From Sphingobacteriales bacterium TSM_CSM (GTDB lineage: Bacteria > Bacteroidota > Bacteroidia > Chitinophagales > UBA2359), in NCBI GenBank assembly GCA_002212725.1, contig MTCR01000147.1:1-36497 (forward strand): a DNA stretch of 36,497 bases, read 5' to 3'. Of the stretch, positions 15,817 through 23,576 are shown one piece after another. The position numbers were made by a program, and so were the translations under genes. A model generated the notes under the pieces. That model did not search any database, was not told the origin of the DNA, and saw nothing but the letters and a program-made list of their open reading frames with translations. Every line of letters starts with the position of its first letter. Position 1 is the stretch's first letter.

Positions 15817-17712
15817 CTACACAAAATACCGTTTCCACCAGTGTTGAAACGCCAGCAAAGCCCAAGCCGATGCGGCAGAGTCGGCCGGATTGGCTGAGTA
15901 AAGTTGCTGCAGCAAGTTATGAATGGCCGGCGGGTAAAAAATACCCTGTTCCTGCAAGAAACCGGGCTGCAGCAGGTTGTTCAGCATAGGTTTCAGGTCT
16001 GTTTTAAGCCATTGCAGTACCGGCACTTCAAATCCTTGTTTAGGTCTGTTATACAGTTGTGCGGGCAGCAATTGTCTGAAAGCATCTTGTACAATGCGTT
16101 TTTTCATACTGCGGTCAATTTTAAACGCGGTGGGCAGGCTAAAGGCAAAATTCACCACACGGTAATCTAAAAACGGGTTTCGAACTTCCAGACTGTTGGC
16201 CATGCTCATGCTGTCCACTTTGCGCAGCATATCGCCGGGCAGCACCAGTTGCATATCGGCCAACAACAGGTGGTTAAAACTGCCGGTATGGGTTATTAAG
16301 GGTTGCAGCCATTGTTGCCGGCGCTGTAAAAAGGCATGGTCATCGGGTGGGTACAGCATGAGGCGGGCAGCTTTTTGCTGCGGCAATATGCTTGCCCAGC
16401 GCCAGTAGCGTTCGTGGGGTGGCAGGTTTACCCCTTCTGCAAAGCGGTTTACCTGCCTGAAAAAATTACCCCATTTTGTATTTCTCGATTGCGGCAGTTT
16501 CTGTAGCAAAGGCAGCGCCGGCTGTAGCAATTTACCTGCTTTTATCAGGTTTCGGGCTTTCAGTTCGGCGGCATGTTTGCGGTAGCCGGCAAATACTTCA
16601 TCGGCGCCATCGCCCGATAAGGCTACGGTAACCTTTTTTCGGGTGTATTGGCTTAAAATATACACTGCCAGTGCCGATGTATCGGCAAAAGGCTCGTCTA
16701 AGTAATCCAGTATATCGGTCAGGTGTTGCCGCAAATCATCGGTTTGCAGCAAAAATTCGGTATGGTTGGTTTGGTATTTTTCGGCAACCAGGCGGGCATA
16801 GGCGGTTTCGTTAAACAAAGGCTCGTCTTTAAACCCTATGGAAAAGGTGTTGAGATGCCTTGTATGCCCCGAAGCCAGCGCCACAATTACCGATGAATCA
16901 ATGCCGCCACTGAGAAATGCGCCCAATGGCACATCGGCAGTAAGGCGCAACCGAACCGCATCATCAAGCAGTTGCCGCAACTGTTTTTGTGCTGCTTCGT
17001 AAGAAACGGGCGTTTGTTCCTGTTCGGGCAAACAGGGTATTTGGTAGTATTGCGCCTGATTCAGAGCGCCTGTAGCCACATTTACCGTAAGGCAGCAGCC
17101 CGGCGGCAGGTGTTGTACCTGTTGCAGCATGGTATAGGGCGGCGGCACGTAGTTTAGCTGCAAATAGGCATACAAGGAAGTATGGTCGAGCAATTTCGGA
17201 ATTTGGCAGGCCAGCAGGGCTTTCATTTCCGATGCAAAAACCAGCCGTGTGGCATCGGCATAGTACAACAGCGGTTTTACCCCAAATCGGTCGCGGGCCA
17301 AAAACAGGGTTTGGGTTGGAAGGTGGTAAATGGCAAAGGCAAAAAAACCGTTCAGCCGGGTTAGTACCGAAACGCCCCAGTGCATGTAGCCCCGAAGCAA
17401 TACTTCGGTATCGCTTTGGGTAGCAAAAACAACCCCTTCTGCGGCCAGTTCTTCTTTCAGCAGCCGGTAGTTAAAAATTTCGCCGTTAAAGATAATGGCA
17501 TATTGCCCCAATGGGTCGAACAGGGGTTGGTTGGCATTAATGCTGGTATCAATAACCGAAAGGCGGGCGTGCCCCAATGCCACCCGGTTGTGCCGGTAAA
17601 CCGATTGGTTATCGGGGCCGCGGCGGCGCAGGGTTTGGGTTGCCGCCTCTATGCAGGCCAGGTAAGGCAAAGCCGGTTCAGAAAATGCCACAATGCCTGC
17701 AATACCACACAT
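15817..17712 (-). CDS. asnB: Glutamine-hydrolysing asparagine synthetase
   Basis: The protein has 631 residues, normal for the AsnB family. It converts aspartate, glutamine and ATP to asparagine in the cytoplasm. Cys2 in MCGIAG is the N-terminal nucleophile of the glutaminase domain, which also shows RRGPD (30-34) and FNGEIFNY. The synthetase domain carries the ATP pyrophosphatase loop SGGIDSS (268-274). LSGDGADEVFAGYRKH later contributes to the Asp/ATP site. This long type is also common in cell-surface polysaccharide clusters, where it amidates sugars. Here no glycosyltransferase is nearby, so a housekeeping role is more likely. It starts 3 bases after the stop of the PorU-like gene, so it is probably the second gene of that operon. 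Confidence 0.93.
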   Translation of the reverse strand: MCGIAGIVAFSEPALPYLACIEAATQTLRRRGPDNQSVYRHNRVALGHARLSVIDTSINANQPLFDPLGQYAIIFNGEIFNYRLLKEELAAEGVVFATQSDTEVLLRGYMHWGVSVLTRLNGFFAFAIYHLPTQTLFLARDRFGVKPLLYYADATRLVFASEMKALLACQIPKLLDHTSLYAYLQLNYVPPPYTMLQQVQHLPPGCCLTVNVATGALNQAQYYQIPCLPEQEQTPVSYEAAQKQLRQLLDDAVRLRLTADVPLGAFLSGGIDSSVIVALASGHTRHLNTFSIGFKDEPLFNETAYARLVAEKYQTNHTEFLLQTDDLRQHLTDILDYLDEPFADTSALAVYILSQYTRKKVTVALSGDGADEVFAGYRKHAAELKARNLIKAGKLLQPALPLLQKLPQSRNTKWGNFFRQVNRFAEGVNLPPHERYWRWASILPQQKAARLMLYPPDDHAFLQRRQQWLQPLITHTGSFNHLLLADMQLVLPGDMLRKVDSMSMANSLEVRNPFLDYRVVNFAFSLPTAFKIDRSMKKRIVQDAFRQLLPAQLYNRPKQGFEVPVLQWLKTDLKPMLNNLLQPGFLQEQGIFYPPAIHNLLQQLYSANPADSAASAWALLAFQHWWKRYFV

Positions 17713-17715
17713 AAG

Positions 17716-20700
17716 TTACCGTTTTACCACCTTTATAACCCCCGCACCGGCGGCGCTTACGGCTTTAAGCAGGTAAACACCCGGCGGCAGTGTTTGTAAA
17801 GACAACTGTGCGGTATTGGTGGTTGCATGTTGGGTAAATACCGGTTGCCCATTAACGCTAAACAGTTGCAGCAGGCAGTTTTGAACACCGCTTACCAAAA
17901 TCTGGTCGGTAGCGGGGTTGGGCCGGGCGGTTATTTGCAGGGTATTGTTGTTTGCATTGTAAATGCTGTTGTTAAAACTTACTTGCACGGCATCTGCGGC
18001 CACGCAACCAAACGAGTTGGTAACGGTAAGGGTGTAGGTTCCAAAATCGGTTACTGTTATTTGGGGTGTTGTTTGCCCGGTTGACCACTGGTAGGTAATC
18101 CAATCGCCCTCGGCCGACAGGGTGAGCGGAAACGCATCGGGCAACACATACAGTTCATCGGGGCCTAAGTCTATTTCGCAGTATGGGTTCATGTCTGCCA
18201 GCACAATGGCGGTGTTGTTAAACTCGCAGTCTTCTTCGGTTTCAAAACTGCCGTCAATGGTAAACACAAACGAGTTAAACCCCGAATACTGAGGCAGGTT
18301 ATTGGGTATAAGCAAAGACAGGGTATCGGCATAAACGGTAATGGGGCGGCGCTGGGTAATAACGGGCAGGTAATCGCCGGTGGGTAAAATGCGCTGCACG
18401 GTTAAATCAACAGAATCGGGCAAAGCTCTGCCCATATTTTTAATTACAAACCGTGCTTCAAACTCCGGCATTTGCGAGTTAATGAAAAGCGGGTTGCTAA
18501 GAATAGGGAAACCTGTAGCCGGGTTATAAAAACTCATGCCGCTTATGGGCAGGCTCAGTTCGGGCTGTTGGCGCGGCACGGGGCTAAGCGCGGGGTCGGC
18601 AGCAAGGGCAATGGTTTGCAAGGTATAGTGCAATTGGCTATTTGTGCCGGTGGCGGGCAGCAGGGTTTGGGCGGCGTTTGTTATGCTGCTTGCAAGCGAC
18701 TGCCCGTAATTAATGGTGTTTAGCTGCGCCAAAATGCCCGTTGTGCAGGTATCGGCTTTATTGGGTATTACGGCATCGGTGTTGCCCATAAAGGCAACTG
18801 CGCCGCTTTGGCTTGCCAGCACAAAATCTGCCATCATATTGCCGGCGCCGGTGGGGCTGTAATCATACATGCTGCCGCTTTTACCTGCGCTTGCCAGCAT
18901 AACGGGGTAGCGGCCTTCATTTTGGTAGAATTGCGGGGGGTTAATATCGGTAAGCCAATAGCCGTTGTTATTGGCATTGCCGGTAAACTGCACCAAACCC
19001 ACGCCATTGTTTATAAGTTGTTCAATTTCGGGAAAGTTGAGCGACCCGAATTTATTGTTGGCAAAACTGCCTTTTATCCTGCCGCCATAGCCGTTGTTGT
19101 TTTCCAGCAGTTGTTGGTAGGCATACAGGTAGCTGCTGTTCAGGTCCACCTCGCCCGTATCGCCTTGTGCCAGGTGCAAAATATCTTTGCGCCAGAAATT
19201 ATCATCGCTGCACAAAAAATCGGTTTGTGTGGTTTCATATTGCATTAGTTTATTGAGGTACGCCTGCACATCGGCGGGGGTGGCGGCGGGTATGCGCCCT
19301 ATGGCTACCTGTGGCGCAGTGTCGGTATTGCTTCGGGTTGCCAGCAGGGCATCGGAAGCCGGAACCCCAAAAGTAGGCACCAGATTGGCGTTAAAAGCGT
19401 TGGCGTTAAAGGTGGTTTGGTTGTAGGTAATGCCTTTTCCCAGCAGCAATACGTACTGTGGCGGCGTTACCCAGTTGTCGAGGGCGTAATTGATAAAATT
19501 GCGAATGGACAGCGGGTGTTTGGCTATGCCAAAGGCAAACTGGTTATACAGTTCGTCAATATACGCCACCTGTACGGTGTAGCTGCCGCCTTGGGCAGAA
19601 CGGCGGTAGTTGGCATAGGCTTCTACGGCATTGGTGGCGCCGGCGGCAAGCGCCGGGTGGGCAATAATAACAAAGTTGCCCTGGTTAAGCGGGCTGTTAA
19701 AGTTGTTAAAACTAAAGGGTTGCAGGGTATTTACCAATGCAATTGCATTGGGGTTGGTATTTACCAGACAAAGGTTGCGCGGCGTTGCTGTTGTACTTCC
19801 TTGGGGCAGTTTAAATTTCAGCAGCCCGCCTTCCTGCACGGCTTGCAGGCGCAGGTTGTTGGTTTGGTCGTACAAAACCGGGGTATCGCCGCCATTAAAG
19901 TTGCTGATTTCGAGGTATTTTTCGGTGTTATCTTGCAGGGTAAAGCTAAAGAAAGAGGCCCCTCCAAAGCTAAAACTGTGCGGATATTGCAACCGGTACC
20001 AGGCAACAGCATTCACATCTGTTGCTGGCGGCGTGCCGCCTGAAGTTACGCTTAGTGTTGCGCCGCCACCAAAAAGGGCGGGCAACGGCGCTTCAAAATT
20101 AAGCGTGGCGCAGTTAAAGCCGTTGTAGGTAGTGGTGGCATAGGGGGTTCCGTTAACCGAAGCCGTAACGGTGTGGTCGTTTGGTTGCAGCGGGTCGTCT
20201 GAGCGGCCAACCACTTTAAGGCTTACCTGTGCATTAACGGTAGCCGGCTCGTACAAATCAGGCGCCAGCAGGTTATAGGTTTGGGTGGCACCGGTGGCAA
20301 TATTGGTTCCTGTAAACCCTTCGCAGGGGTCGAAACCGGCAAAACGCAGGGGTGTATTGCCTTGGTAGTCAAAGGGCAGTCCCGGGTTAAACTGGTTGTT
20401 AACCGTCCAAAGGGAGGTTTGCCAGAAAAAGGTTTCGGCGGGCGGGGCGGCGGTCAGGTTGTTGGGAGTATTTTGGTAGCGCAGGTTGGCCGACAGGTTG
20501 TTCCAGGTAAGAAAATAGGCGGCGGTATCGGTAAACAGGCTTCGGGCGGGGTTAAGCTGGTCATCGGGATTGTTAAACAACGGCGTATCGGCATTACCGG
20601 TGTTGGGTGTTCCAATAAATTCTATATAATCACCCCCGGTCATTACCCCTTCCGAAGTGATATAAAGCGGCACCTGTTGCCCGTTGCGAAACAGTTGGAA

Positions 20701-20892
20701 ACCACTGCCAATATTGGGTAGCCCGGCAGCAAGCAGGGCGCTTTGCGGAATTTGGTATAAACCATTGGCGGGTACGGTTATTTTAACGTAGGTTTGCCCG
20801 TTGTTTATCCACTCGTTGTTGTATGGTTGGGCAAAAGTGTTAAAATTAAGGGCGCAAAAAAGCAAAAATACAAGGGTGGCTAATCGGTACAT
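17716..20892 (-). CDS. PorU/gingipain (C25)-like protein with apparent loss of the catalytic dyad, T9SS sorting domain
   Basis: The preferred start at 20892 (MYRLATLVFLLFCALNFNTFAQ) gives 1,058 residues with a signal peptide. An extension to 20955 would overlap the promoter box. The first 450 or so residues resemble the gingipain propeptide-like beta region. The next 300 form the C25 peptidase fold (PPQYVLLLGKG, VAIGRIPAATPADVQAYLNKL). Where active members have the catalytic His (GHG), this reads FTGNANNNG (N639). Where they have Cys (ASC), it reads MLASAGKSG (A669). Both catalytic residues therefore appear lost. A PKD/Ig-like domain follows (YQWSTGQTTPQITVTD), then a type A sorting domain (PNPATDQILVSG to the end). 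It could be a PorU2-like accessory or a secreted pseudo-protease. asnB starts 3 bases downstream. Confidence 0.82.
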   Translation of the reverse strand: MYRLATLVFLLFCALNFNTFAQPYNNEWINNGQTYVKITVPANGLYQIPQSALLAAGLPNIGSGFQLFRNGQQVPLYITSEGVMTGGDYIEFIGTPNTGNADTPLFNNPDDQLNPARSLFTDTAAYFLTWNNLSANLRYQNTPNNLTAAPPAETFFWQTSLWTVNNQFNPGLPFDYQGNTPLRFAGFDPCEGFTGTNIATGATQTYNLLAPDLYEPATVNAQVSLKVVGRSDDPLQPNDHTVTASVNGTPYATTTYNGFNCATLNFEAPLPALFGGGATLSVTSGGTPPATDVNAVAWYRLQYPHSFSFGGASFFSFTLQDNTEKYLEISNFNGGDTPVLYDQTNNLRLQAVQEGGLLKFKLPQGSTTATPRNLCLVNTNPNAIALVNTLQPFSFNNFNSPLNQGNFVIIAHPALAAGATNAVEAYANYRRSAQGGSYTVQVAYIDELYNQFAFGIAKHPLSIRNFINYALDNWVTPPQYVLLLGKGITYNQTTFNANAFNANLVPTFGVPASDALLATRSNTDTAPQVAIGRIPAATPADVQAYLNKLMQYETTQTDFLCSDDNFWRKDILHLAQGDTGEVDLNSSYLYAYQQLLENNNGYGGRIKGSFANNKFGSLNFPEIEQLINNGVGLVQFTGNANNNGYWLTDINPPQFYQNEGRYPVMLASAGKSGSMYDYSPTGAGNMMADFVLASQSGAVAFMGNTDAVIPNKADTCTTGILAQLNTINYGQSLASSITNAAQTLLPATGTNSQLHYTLQTIALAADPALSPVPRQQPELSLPISGMSFYNPATGFPILSNPLFINSQMPEFEARFVIKNMGRALPDSVDLTVQRILPTGDYLPVITQRRPITVYADTLSLLIPNNLPQYSGFNSFVFTIDGSFETEEDCEFNNTAIVLADMNPYCEIDLGPDELYVLPDAFPLTLSAEGDWITYQWSTGQTTPQITVTDFGTYTLTVTNSFGCVAADAVQVSFNNSIYNANNNTLQITARPNPATDQILVSGVQNCLLQLFSVNGQPVFTQHATTNTAQLSLQTLPPGVYLLKAVSAAGAGVIKVVKR

Positions 20893-20910
20893 TGGGTTAT
20901 GATTAAGGTA

Positions 20911-20969
20911 GAAAAGTCTTGAATTGAAGATGCGGGGATTGATACAAAAACGCAAATTTAAGACTTTTC
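20911..20969. repeat. 15-bp inverted repeat across the PorU-like gene promoter
   Basis: GAAAAGTCTTgAATT (20911-20925) and AATTtAAGACTTTTC (20955-20969) are inverted copies with one mismatch, 29 bases apart. The right arm overlaps the -7 box and the left arm lies in the expected leader, so this fits an operator pair better than an RNA hairpin. Confidence 0.45.
20953..20960 (-). promoter_or_regulatory. -7 box for the PorU-like/asnB operon
   Basis: The minus strand reads TAAATTTG, an exact TAnnTTTG match, 60 bases before the chosen start at 20892. Its presence argues against the longer coding frame starting at 20955. Confidence 0.55.
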
Positions 20970-21017
20970 GGATAAGTTATCCCGATGTTTTTTTGGCATT
21001 CGGGCTATAATGGCATC

Positions 21018-22598
21018 TTAACCCAACTTAGCCATAATTTCATCGGCAGCAATGCGCCCTGTTTCGGCCGAGCCGTTCATGTATCCCTGGTAGTCTTCGC
21101 TGCAATGTTCGCCGGCAAAAAACAGGTTGTCCACGGCCGGAAATTCGTTTCCGGCAATGGTAAGCCACTGCCCGGTTTTGTAGCAGGCGTAGCTGCCTTT
21201 GGTATAGGGGTGGGTTGGCCAATGGAAACGCTCTGCCTTGCCGTTGTGCAAATTGAGTGCGCCGGGAAACACCTGCTCCAGTTTAGGCAAATAAATGCCC
21301 GATTGGCTTTGGGGCGTACCGTTGCCAACCTGCACACCAGTGGTTCCGCCGGAGTAAACGGTATAGCCGCCATCGGGTGAGGCTTGCAGTTGGCTGTTAT
21401 CCCAGCCGGTTTGCAGTCCGTTATCGGTAAAGAGGTAGCCGCTGTAGCCGTTGTTTCGCCATGGGCGGCCGGTAAAGCCCAGCATGAGTTTGGCGTTGGT
21501 TCCGTAGCCCAGTTCGTTAATGGCAGATACTTTTTCGGGTGGCAGGTTAAGGCCGGCATCCAAATATACCTCGCGCAAAACGGTAAAGGGCAGGGTAAGT
21601 AACACAAAATCTGCCGTTACTTCTTTTACCGACGTGCCACCGGTTTGGAACGACAGTTTGTAGCTGTTGCCCGATTTATAAACTGCCTCTAATTTATGCC
21701 CTACCGAAATGGCGTTGCTTACCTCATTGGCAAGGCGGTCAACAAGGGTTTGGTTTCCGCCCGCAATTTTATAGCGTTCGTCGCTTTCGCCAAAAATATT
21801 GAAAGTGCCGCCCGAGGTATCGGCCGAGATGAGGTAGAGCATGTTAATACAAGATTGCTCACCGGCATCCAGCCCGTACTCGGTAACATAGGCTTCGGAG
21901 AGGAGTGATTTGAGCCAGCCTGTTGCGCCAATGTCATCGAGGTATTGGTCAAGGCTGAGCAGGTCGAGTGTGGCGGCTGCGGCATCAAAATCGTTGTAAA
22001 TGGCGTCAATGTCGGCCTGCATTTGGGCGGCTATGGGCTGAAACTCGGCAATAACCTGTTCCAGTGTGTAGTGCAACCCGTTAAAGAAGAAGGCATCTTT
22101 AATAACACCGGTATCGGTTTGTGTATCGAGCAGTTGCAACCCGAAGGTGTTTACCAATTGCAGCATATCATCATGAATGCTGTCAATAAATTCGCCGCCC
22201 AGTTCGGTGGTAATACCGGTGCCCATAATATTGGCGGCGGTGTACATTCTGCCGCCTGTTCTTTCCGATGCTTCGTAAATTTGGGCAATATGGCCGGCCT
22301 GTTTAAGGCGGTAGGCGGCGTGCAGACCGGCCATGCCGGCGCCAACTATGGCAATTTTGGCGGCTGTTTCTTCTTTTTTGCAGCCGGTTTGTATGGCGCC
22401 CATGCCGGCAACGCCTGCTATAAGGGCAACTTTGGCGGTGGTACTTAAAAACCGGCGGCGCGAAACGGCTTTTTCGCTTTCCATTTGCAATATTGAAACA
22501 AGGTCTTTTTCGTGCGTTTTGTTGGCACGGAAGGCAATTTTAAATGCCTTTTGCAGGGTGCGCAGGAGCGGGGTACGGGGAGCGGCAGGTTTTTTCAT
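21018..22598 (-). CDS. Tat-exported flavin monoamine oxidase
   Basis: The start at 22598 gives 526 residues. A further in-frame extension to 22964 is basic, out of character and probably not translated. About 45 residues in, SRRRFLSTTAKVALIAGVAG is a twin-arginine signal, followed by IQTGCKKEE, a weak lipobox. The n-region before the twin arginine is long; a start at 22484 (MESEKAVSRRRF) is an alternative. The FAD-binding fold begins IAIVGAGMAGLHAAYRL with the ERTGGRMYTA segment. The C-terminus FFAGEHCSEDYQGYMNGSAETG is the second FAD contact region. The family oxidises amines or amino acids to aldehydes or keto acids, ammonia and peroxide. The substrate here is unknown. It is transcribed alone, 125 bases upstream of the PorU-like gene. 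Confidence 0.88.
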   Translation of the reverse strand: MKKPAAPRTPLLRTLQKAFKIAFRANKTHEKDLVSILQMESEKAVSRRRFLSTTAKVALIAGVAGMGAIQTGCKKEETAAKIAIVGAGMAGLHAAYRLKQAGHIAQIYEASERTGGRMYTAANIMGTGITTELGGEFIDSIHDDMLQLVNTFGLQLLDTQTDTGVIKDAFFFNGLHYTLEQVIAEFQPIAAQMQADIDAIYNDFDAAAATLDLLSLDQYLDDIGATGWLKSLLSEAYVTEYGLDAGEQSCINMLYLISADTSGGTFNIFGESDERYKIAGGNQTLVDRLANEVSNAISVGHKLEAVYKSGNSYKLSFQTGGTSVKEVTADFVLLTLPFTVLREVYLDAGLNLPPEKVSAINELGYGTNAKLMLGFTGRPWRNNGYSGYLFTDNGLQTGWDNSQLQASPDGGYTVYSGGTTGVQVGNGTPQSQSGIYLPKLEQVFPGALNLHNGKAERFHWPTHPYTKGSYACYKTGQWLTIAGNEFPAVDNLFFAGEHCSEDYQGYMNGSAETGRIAADEIMAKLG

Positions 22599-22837
22599 AG
22601 GTAATGGATTGTGTTGTGTAAATTTGGGGTAAAAATTAAGGTAAACCCCGCAGAGTTGCAACGTTTTTGCACCTTGCTCAAAAAATAATATGTATAGCGC
22701 CGGCAATTGGGAGGACTTGGGTTCCTGAGTAAAAGCAGGCAGCATGGTTTTGGGCAAAACGCCCTTTATTCCTTTTGGGCTGATAAATCGTGTAAGTACA
22801 GTTTTTACTTTTCCCTCATAGCGCCCTTTGCGAAATG

Positions 22838-22883
22838 CTTTGCGAACCTTGCGGTTAAATTTTTGCCGCAAAGAACGCAAATG
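22838..22883. repeat. Imperfect inverted repeat related to the MITE core
   Basis: CTTTGCGAACCTTGCGGTTA (from 22838) and the complementary strand of the right arm (22861-22883) form imperfect arms of about 22 bases. The right arm contains, inverted, the 16 bases TTTGCGTTCTTTGCGG found in both MITE copies. The surrounding gap 22599-22992 also holds a weak GGGC/GCCC stem (22752-22764) and the TetR operator, and no convincing gene. Confidence 0.5.
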
Positions 22884-22946
22884 TTTATGTAATGAATTAA
22901 CCCCAAATAAAGCCTGAGTTTCTACAATTTTGGGGTGAACTGCAAA

Positions 22947-22973
22947 TTTGTGACGTATAAACAAACTATTTTG
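22947..22973 (+). promoter_or_regulatory. Candidate promoter of the TetR/paa locus
   Basis: TTTG (22947-22950) and TATTTTG (22967-22973), 16 bases apart, approximate the -33/-7 pair. The -7 is one base short of TAnnTTTG, so confidence is limited. An alternative exact match, TAGTTTTG, lies at 22986-22993 but overlaps the GTG start. Confidence 0.4.
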
Positions 22974-22974
22974 G

Positions 22975-22988
22975 CTAACAATCGTTAG
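22975..22988. promoter_or_regulatory. Candidate TetR operator
   Basis: CTAAC-AATC-GTTAG is a 5-bp inverted repeat with a 4-base centre, directly after the candidate -7 box and 4 bases before the TetR start. The placement fits autoregulation by the adjacent TetR protein; the half sites are shorter than many TetR operators. Confidence 0.4.
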
Positions 22989-22992
22989 TTTT

Positions 22993-23571
22993 GTGAAAAA
23001 TTACTGCTTGAACCGCAAAGAGCAAATACGAGAAATAGCCCAAACCATGTTCAGGGAACGAGGGTACGCTGCCACATCTATGCGCGATTTGGCTACTGCC
23101 GTAGGCATAGAAGCGGCCAGTTTGTACAACCACATAAAATCAAAAGAAGAATTGCTCAAGGAAATATGTTTCGATTGTGCCGATGATTTTTTTGCCGGCA
23201 TTCATGCGGCCAAAACAGCACCCATATCGCCCGATGCACAGTTGAGCCTTGCCATAAAAGAACATATACGGGTGGTTACCAACAATTTAGATGCTTCGGC
23301 TGTTTTTTTACATGAATGGCGGTTTCTTACCGAGCCGTACCTGTCGGAGTTTAAGGCAAAGCGCAAATATTACCGGCTTCAGTTCCAACAAATTATTGAA
23401 AGAGGTATAGCAGAAGGAATTTTTAAACCTGTAGATGCCAAAGTATATTGCCTGTCAATTCTTTCGGCGCTTAACTGGATTTACGACTGGTACAAGTCCG
23501 ACGGAGAACTAAGCCCACAGGCATTGGCTGCCCAATTCAGTTATTTAATATTGGATGGGTTGAATAAGTGA
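22993..23571 (+). CDS. TetR/AcrR-family regulator of the paa locus
   Basis: The protein has 192 residues and is read from a GTG at 22993. A TTG at 23008 is an alternative, while the next ATG would remove part of the HTH. The N-terminal helix-turn-helix is clear: YAATSMRDLATAVGIEAASLYNHIKSKEELL (about residues 25-55). The C-terminal part (residues 70-190) is a ligand-binding domain with typical aromatic-rich helices (VFLHEWRFL, INWIYDWY-like). TetR regulators commonly precede phenylacetate genes and respond to phenylacetyl-CoA, which would fit here. It is followed directly by the Fic gene (start 23577, or a GTG at 23568 overlapping the stop), so the paa control gene is now separated from paaA by about 1.6 kb. 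Confidence 0.88.
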   Translation: MKNYCLNRKEQIREIAQTMFRERGYAATSMRDLATAVGIEAASLYNHIKSKEELLKEICFDCADDFFAGIHAAKTAPISPDAQLSLAIKEHIRVVTNNLDASAVFLHEWRFLTEPYLSEFKAKRKYYRLQFQQIIERGIAEGIFKPVDAKVYCLSILSALNWIYDWYKSDGELSPQALAAQFSYLILDGLNK

Positions 23572-23576
23572 GAAAA

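Noticed and set aside
22599..22964. N-terminal extension of the amine oxidase
   Set aside because: It covers the MITE-related inverted repeat, is very basic and lies ahead of a normal start at 22598.
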